Positions 42,801-43,292 of a DNA stretch of 43,292 bases are shown one piece after another (within the stretch, counting starts at the first letter, position 1; every line of letters starts with the position of its first letter). Below the pieces are notes generated by a model. That model was not told the origin of the DNA. It saw only the letters and a program-made list of their open reading frames with translations, and ran no database searches. Made by a program: the position numbers and the translations under genes. This DNA comes from a virus: positions 1 to 43,292 of the IMG/VR virus record IMGVR_UViG_3300043470_000187, one strand, 5' to 3'.

Positions 42801-43292
42801 ATATGGAGTTCTTAACGGAGTTAGCACATATGTAGTAGTAGGCGGAACCGGATCTAGTTCAGCAGCTTCTAGTGTAACTGGAATATCTTGGACTACACGT
42901 TCATTGCCAACATTAGGATCTGGTAACTACTCAGCAGTGGCTTTTGGTAACGGACAGTTTGTAGCAATATCAACAGGTTCTACCCTAGCAACCGCAACAA
43001 GCACAAACGGCACTACATGGGTAGCCGGAGGTAACTTGCCATCAGGATTTACTACTGGTACAAGCATTACCTACGGTAATGGACGTTTTGTAGCAATTTG
43101 TTCAGCATCTGGAACAGCAACTGCCTACAGTATTGACAACGGTACTACATGGAGAAGCTACGGTGTTGGATTACCATCTACACAGACATGGTCCAAAATT
43201 AAATATGGTCAAGGACAATTTATAGCAATTGCTACAGGTAGTACAGTATGTGCTACAAGCCCAGACGGTATCAACTGGACACTACGTACTAT
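33877..43292 (+). CDS. Giant modular tail-fibre/adhesin protein, 3' end beyond the window (at least 3138 aa)
   Basis: A paralog of the preceding giant protein; the reading frame agrees from ATG 33877 (M-A-E-F-K-L-G-R-I-R-F) to the window edge, where lines sampled through its length are in frame. Parts: seven W-x-G-x-W...Y-x-x-G-D repeats (about 8-565); start of a beta-helix (about 610-680); eight C-x-R-D-x-G-x-I-x-D-A-x-x-Y-D units with Cys at about 764, 1066, 1226, 1384, 1544, 1689, 1944 and 2164; a beta-helix (about 2198-2375) with G-L-R-N-C-T-L-T-G and R-A-T-N-G-N-S-S-Y-G; a Y-Y-V module; and an Asp-box propeller (from about 2640, S-L-D-G-K-T-W) interrupted by a 240-aa insert, still running at the edge. 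By comparison with its paralog, roughly 350 more residues of C-terminal part are expected. Likely host-surface binding. Confidence 0.82.
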   Translation, partial: MAEFKLGRIRFVWKGQWTVGTPYLIDDVVSNGGKSYICVVNHTASSLFDTDLDYPGVPRWEIVADGTQWNGNWEPETYYNPGAVVKYGALVYICKTGHTSATYVAPTYLGLEDDQVNWELFATSFSWEGTWTTATRYRLNDFVVYGGTTYVCNTPHISAAISASITATNFTVLAGTATLTFASKVVAPYAVGATITLAGFSPAATTSPANNINTTFTVLTCTTTQLTFALTGTYTNSVLGTVSGTSQLGLELDAAKWDTFNQGITYLGDWNSASLPGGANVRYKQNDIVKWGADLWICITPHTSTGATIDTSKFSVFVNGFQFENSWNNSTVYQIGDTITYGGYSYIAKTNHTNKQPTSNPSDWAVFTTGINFVGEYDETTNYRVGDLIRNGAYTYIARLDSLAQTPVSATTYWARLNSGLRWTNTPETYLAVDSVAVLPGVGSGAKFDVTRTGTVYNVTLTSGQAGINYAALDRIKILGSNLGGISPANDITITVVTVSTSAVATFTASGRSVTWTVDTDYLLGDTASFGANSYICIDAHTSSSLNRPDADAQGDYWNLLTAGSEYNILTTTGDLVYYGDNGPERLPVGTNGQVLRSQDGVPVWANYGLINNLVFVGPLGRDVAYPDAGSTIDQPWKSVRYAAKQVEEGYLNPQAKMLLVKNKQFMMKEITNWVNYTYTVRISAADSLDDIFTCITTVNLVVNMPISFTGTIGGVTAGVTYYVKTIVNGTTFTISDLSGGTLRQLTTGSGTMTGSLVYDYAFCERDTGLIVDALIHDITHGGTGKITAAAKAYYTAAGNAYINNNFGAQTTQTVAAYTYLSTLVEKILGNIAWRNYQAMNGITSGVIQIVDTSFTAEAGTSITAAELLSIITNGILAGSVTAIPVAIYPNTTISVKTGTFTEVLPIVISPYTAVVGDELRSSVIQPATANPLLATDKAKTTSALNRIASVAGDIVQNIVVTPTVGNTETQYYVGGYAGSGTTSTAVGAKTTVISTILSGGLGSVPSTVISDPAGYDAGYLNARRLVVANKAFLQAEISAWINVQIAGNIAPFVGFTYGGTDQTNCERDVGYIVDALRYDLTYGGNLETIVAARAYYSYGSYVGDSASKLRALAVQNRIKSIIDNIAVGDNSGWTKSVGNALNQDDSLPHGSVPAGAFAQARIQEIYNTIDTGVTPDTIEPPTSWVSNDLVLAKIAITNLKAGIQAGAIEYISTKYPTLTYNTVTCSRDVGYMVDAVAYDVMFGSNFRSITAGRSYYRATASAQYVIANQLAATLDTITYIDTAIRQITTGQSGSVGSTLAVSRVETSANTMYDIIASGLGSIPTLVLPTPTGGTGNAYDSNYLNARQQIVENYAFIKAEIAQYLNVNYNAVWVALGATGQAGCARDIGYILDGVRYDITYGGNLQSLIVGSAYYSNYVLAIGSGELTATVAAYTRIKTIVGQIAQRQTVTPTVGYSGPSQYLGGTGDLVGTAATFAQDRVQDVIDWVSNGYANATITPSIAWASSALQTAFAEVQAKRSEIQADTLWWVYKNYQNLNFNADLCSRDAGYIVDALSYDLVFGSNFAAITAGRSYQRATPSAQVVATVQRQAELGSVNFIKYKVKHIAASGAVAQINAIVSDVTGFINGGAIPRVQWTNPSTITSAYAAATVLLRDNAPFIQAEITAWINVQIAANASGFVGLQFSRSACERDVGLIIEALVYDLTYGYGVGNIGKIATLIAGKAYYSALTSVLQIDSGDSTATIAAYNRLKAVAQSVVQDTAVTPSAGNSVSQVRAVTGQTVGSVATATSVGTLVDVITNIITNGLTTGVPQITISAVAGGTTFTSGTHNLAVGDVVIPQSTPTTGNGGFGLVSGTRYYVASTPLGTTFTLAAYQGGAAITTFTNGTGLTIAAEINNLPSTSWVSASLVTLRNALQSNKATIKNQITQYIATNYTTLVYNSSTCERDVGLIVDYIAYDMMFDSNYLTITSARSYFRAQASLVVGAQKTATVASYRYLKTLLLTVVANDATATRKIKVLMDIIINTMLNGIGSTSEVTGTITYKNNIGLYNAAESLRLNKEFLASEATSWISANFGGTVTTTTATTNLFTTSSAHNLIVSDPIRFTGSIITSSGVTQNTTYYVLTTPSATTFTLSTSQTLPIPVDVTANGSGSMTVNYAFDVTSCKRDMKEYIDGIIYDLSYTGNYRSLRAAELYNNAVSGSTLANMFYVSNGTGLRNCTLTGLNGTLTEENEYGTKRPTAGAYVALNPGFGPNDSNVWVQTRSHYSQNVTMFGTGCSGAKIDGAIHAGGNRSMVKNDFTTILSDGLGVWVTGANSLTELVSVFNYYGYAGYLAELGGRIRATNGNSSYGTYGTIAEGTDTYEQPIFAVVDNRQQDAVISNVVVNGVLGTILRVEYSNAGVNHTNADIGISGDGINVVTITNEFRDGGVFNTRIFDPNDGSATADYPGYGGSNYVNAINAAQGGSLGELTIANSDVALATAYPTMRIMITAGTGVGQYANILDYNNGTKLVKIYKDSFATLTVTGTAVTNNLLTVASTATLFAGMSIYLGTTVNGLTDNTLYYVRTANFSSTQFSVSLTGAAGTAVTITTTTASGLTIPLYAAGWDHAVPGTTVSNAIDLTSSYIIEPRISYTAPGYTATTRTVPANTYIGSTFGNNKFVAIGNTGTATAYSLDGKTWASGGVLPVSANWGDVIFGGGSGVVASITVGGLGGVGAILTPIMGTANSIGLPGADQVVGVTIVDGGRNYTTAPTIVFTPTNGGLGAVAVCTVLNGKIDAIYIDNVGYPGTSNGSGYNSPPIVTADSSKITKMITSQWGRNYTTPPTVTVSAPVSATAWSSGDAATSGNYYSHANVVGLVTTTNYYQAGATGTFGSVAPTFQTGTGASGTYGVALTYVGTLATGTAVLTNSGVSSITITEPGQGYTSTPTISVVDTSAKFVAISGSGSVDAAYLLASSANTASWTAGNNLPTSTMTGIAYGVLNGVSTYVVVGGTGSSSAASSVTGISWTTRSLPTLGSGNYSAVAFGNGQFVAISTGSTLATATSTNGTTWVAGGNLPSGFTTGTSITYGNGRFVAICSASGTATAYSIDNGTTWRSYGVGLPSTQTWSKIKYGQGQFIAIATGSTVCATSPDGINWTLRT
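36166..40440 (+). repeat. Eight C-x-R-D helical repeats in alternating A and B types
   Basis: Repeat starts (Cys codons) lie at 36166, 37072, 37552, 38026, 38506, 38941, 39706 and 40366. Type A carries Y-D-(L/I)-T-Y-G-G-N-like ends; type B carries F-G-S-N...I-T-A-G-R-S-Y. The order is A A B A B A B A. Most are preceded by a helix of the form N-K-x-F-x-x-x-E-I-x-x-W. Confidence 0.8.

Overview
The window is a late (virion-structure) region of a T4-like tailed phage, of the divergent aquatic 'exo-T-even' type related to cyanophages, pelagiphages and similar myoviruses. The evidence is the conserved T4 head order portal gp20, small core protein, acidic core protein, protease gp21, scaffold gp22 and major capsid protein gp23. 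Supporting signs are a gp26-type baseplate/tail-chaperone gene, late promoters matching NATAAATA (T4 TATAAATA), and long fibre genes of the sort annotated as virion structural proteins in marine T4-like phages. No integrase, RNA gene, CRISPR array, insertion sequence or metabolic gene was seen. The host cannot be named from this sequence.

Layout. 1-118: 3' end of an unidentified plus-strand gene. 110-1161 (minus): gp26 family protein plus a -1 frame extension behind a U-UUU-UUC slippery run, which predicts a frameshifted long form like the G/GT tail chaperones. 1162-1223: short divergent region whose two late promoters face each other. 1224-5435: a 1403-aa tape-measure-like protein. 5441-11335: head module (gp20, 79-aa core protein, acidic core protein, gp21, gp22, gp23), closed by a UUCG hairpin terminator. 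11491-14917: four smaller virion proteins. 14951-24960: two paralogous beta-helix fibre proteins (1333 and 1962 aa). 24966-25682: two small virion proteins. 25719 to the window end: two giant paralogous fibre proteins (2702 aa and at least 3138 aa, the second cut by the window edge).

How it works together. gp22 and the acidic core protein would scaffold the prohead on the gp20 portal, gp21 would cleave the scaffold and the gp23 N-terminus, and gp23 forms the shell. The tape-measure-like protein and the gp26 family chaperone would build the tail. About 29 kb is devoted to fibre or adhesin proteins made of exchangeable modules: chitin-binding-like W/Y repeats, beta-helices, LamG, a lectin-like jelly roll, Asp-box beta-propellers and C-x-R-D helical repeats. 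Comparing paralogs shows modules inserted, nested, duplicated and truncated at defined places.

Most notable: the predicted -1 frameshift beside a tape-measure gene; face-to-face late promoters with a shared predicted start point; stem-loops at the predicted 5' ends of two late mRNAs; an alternating A/B super-repeat in the largest fibre; and nested module insertions between fibre paralogs. All functional statements rest on reading the sequence and family knowledge; no database search was run.
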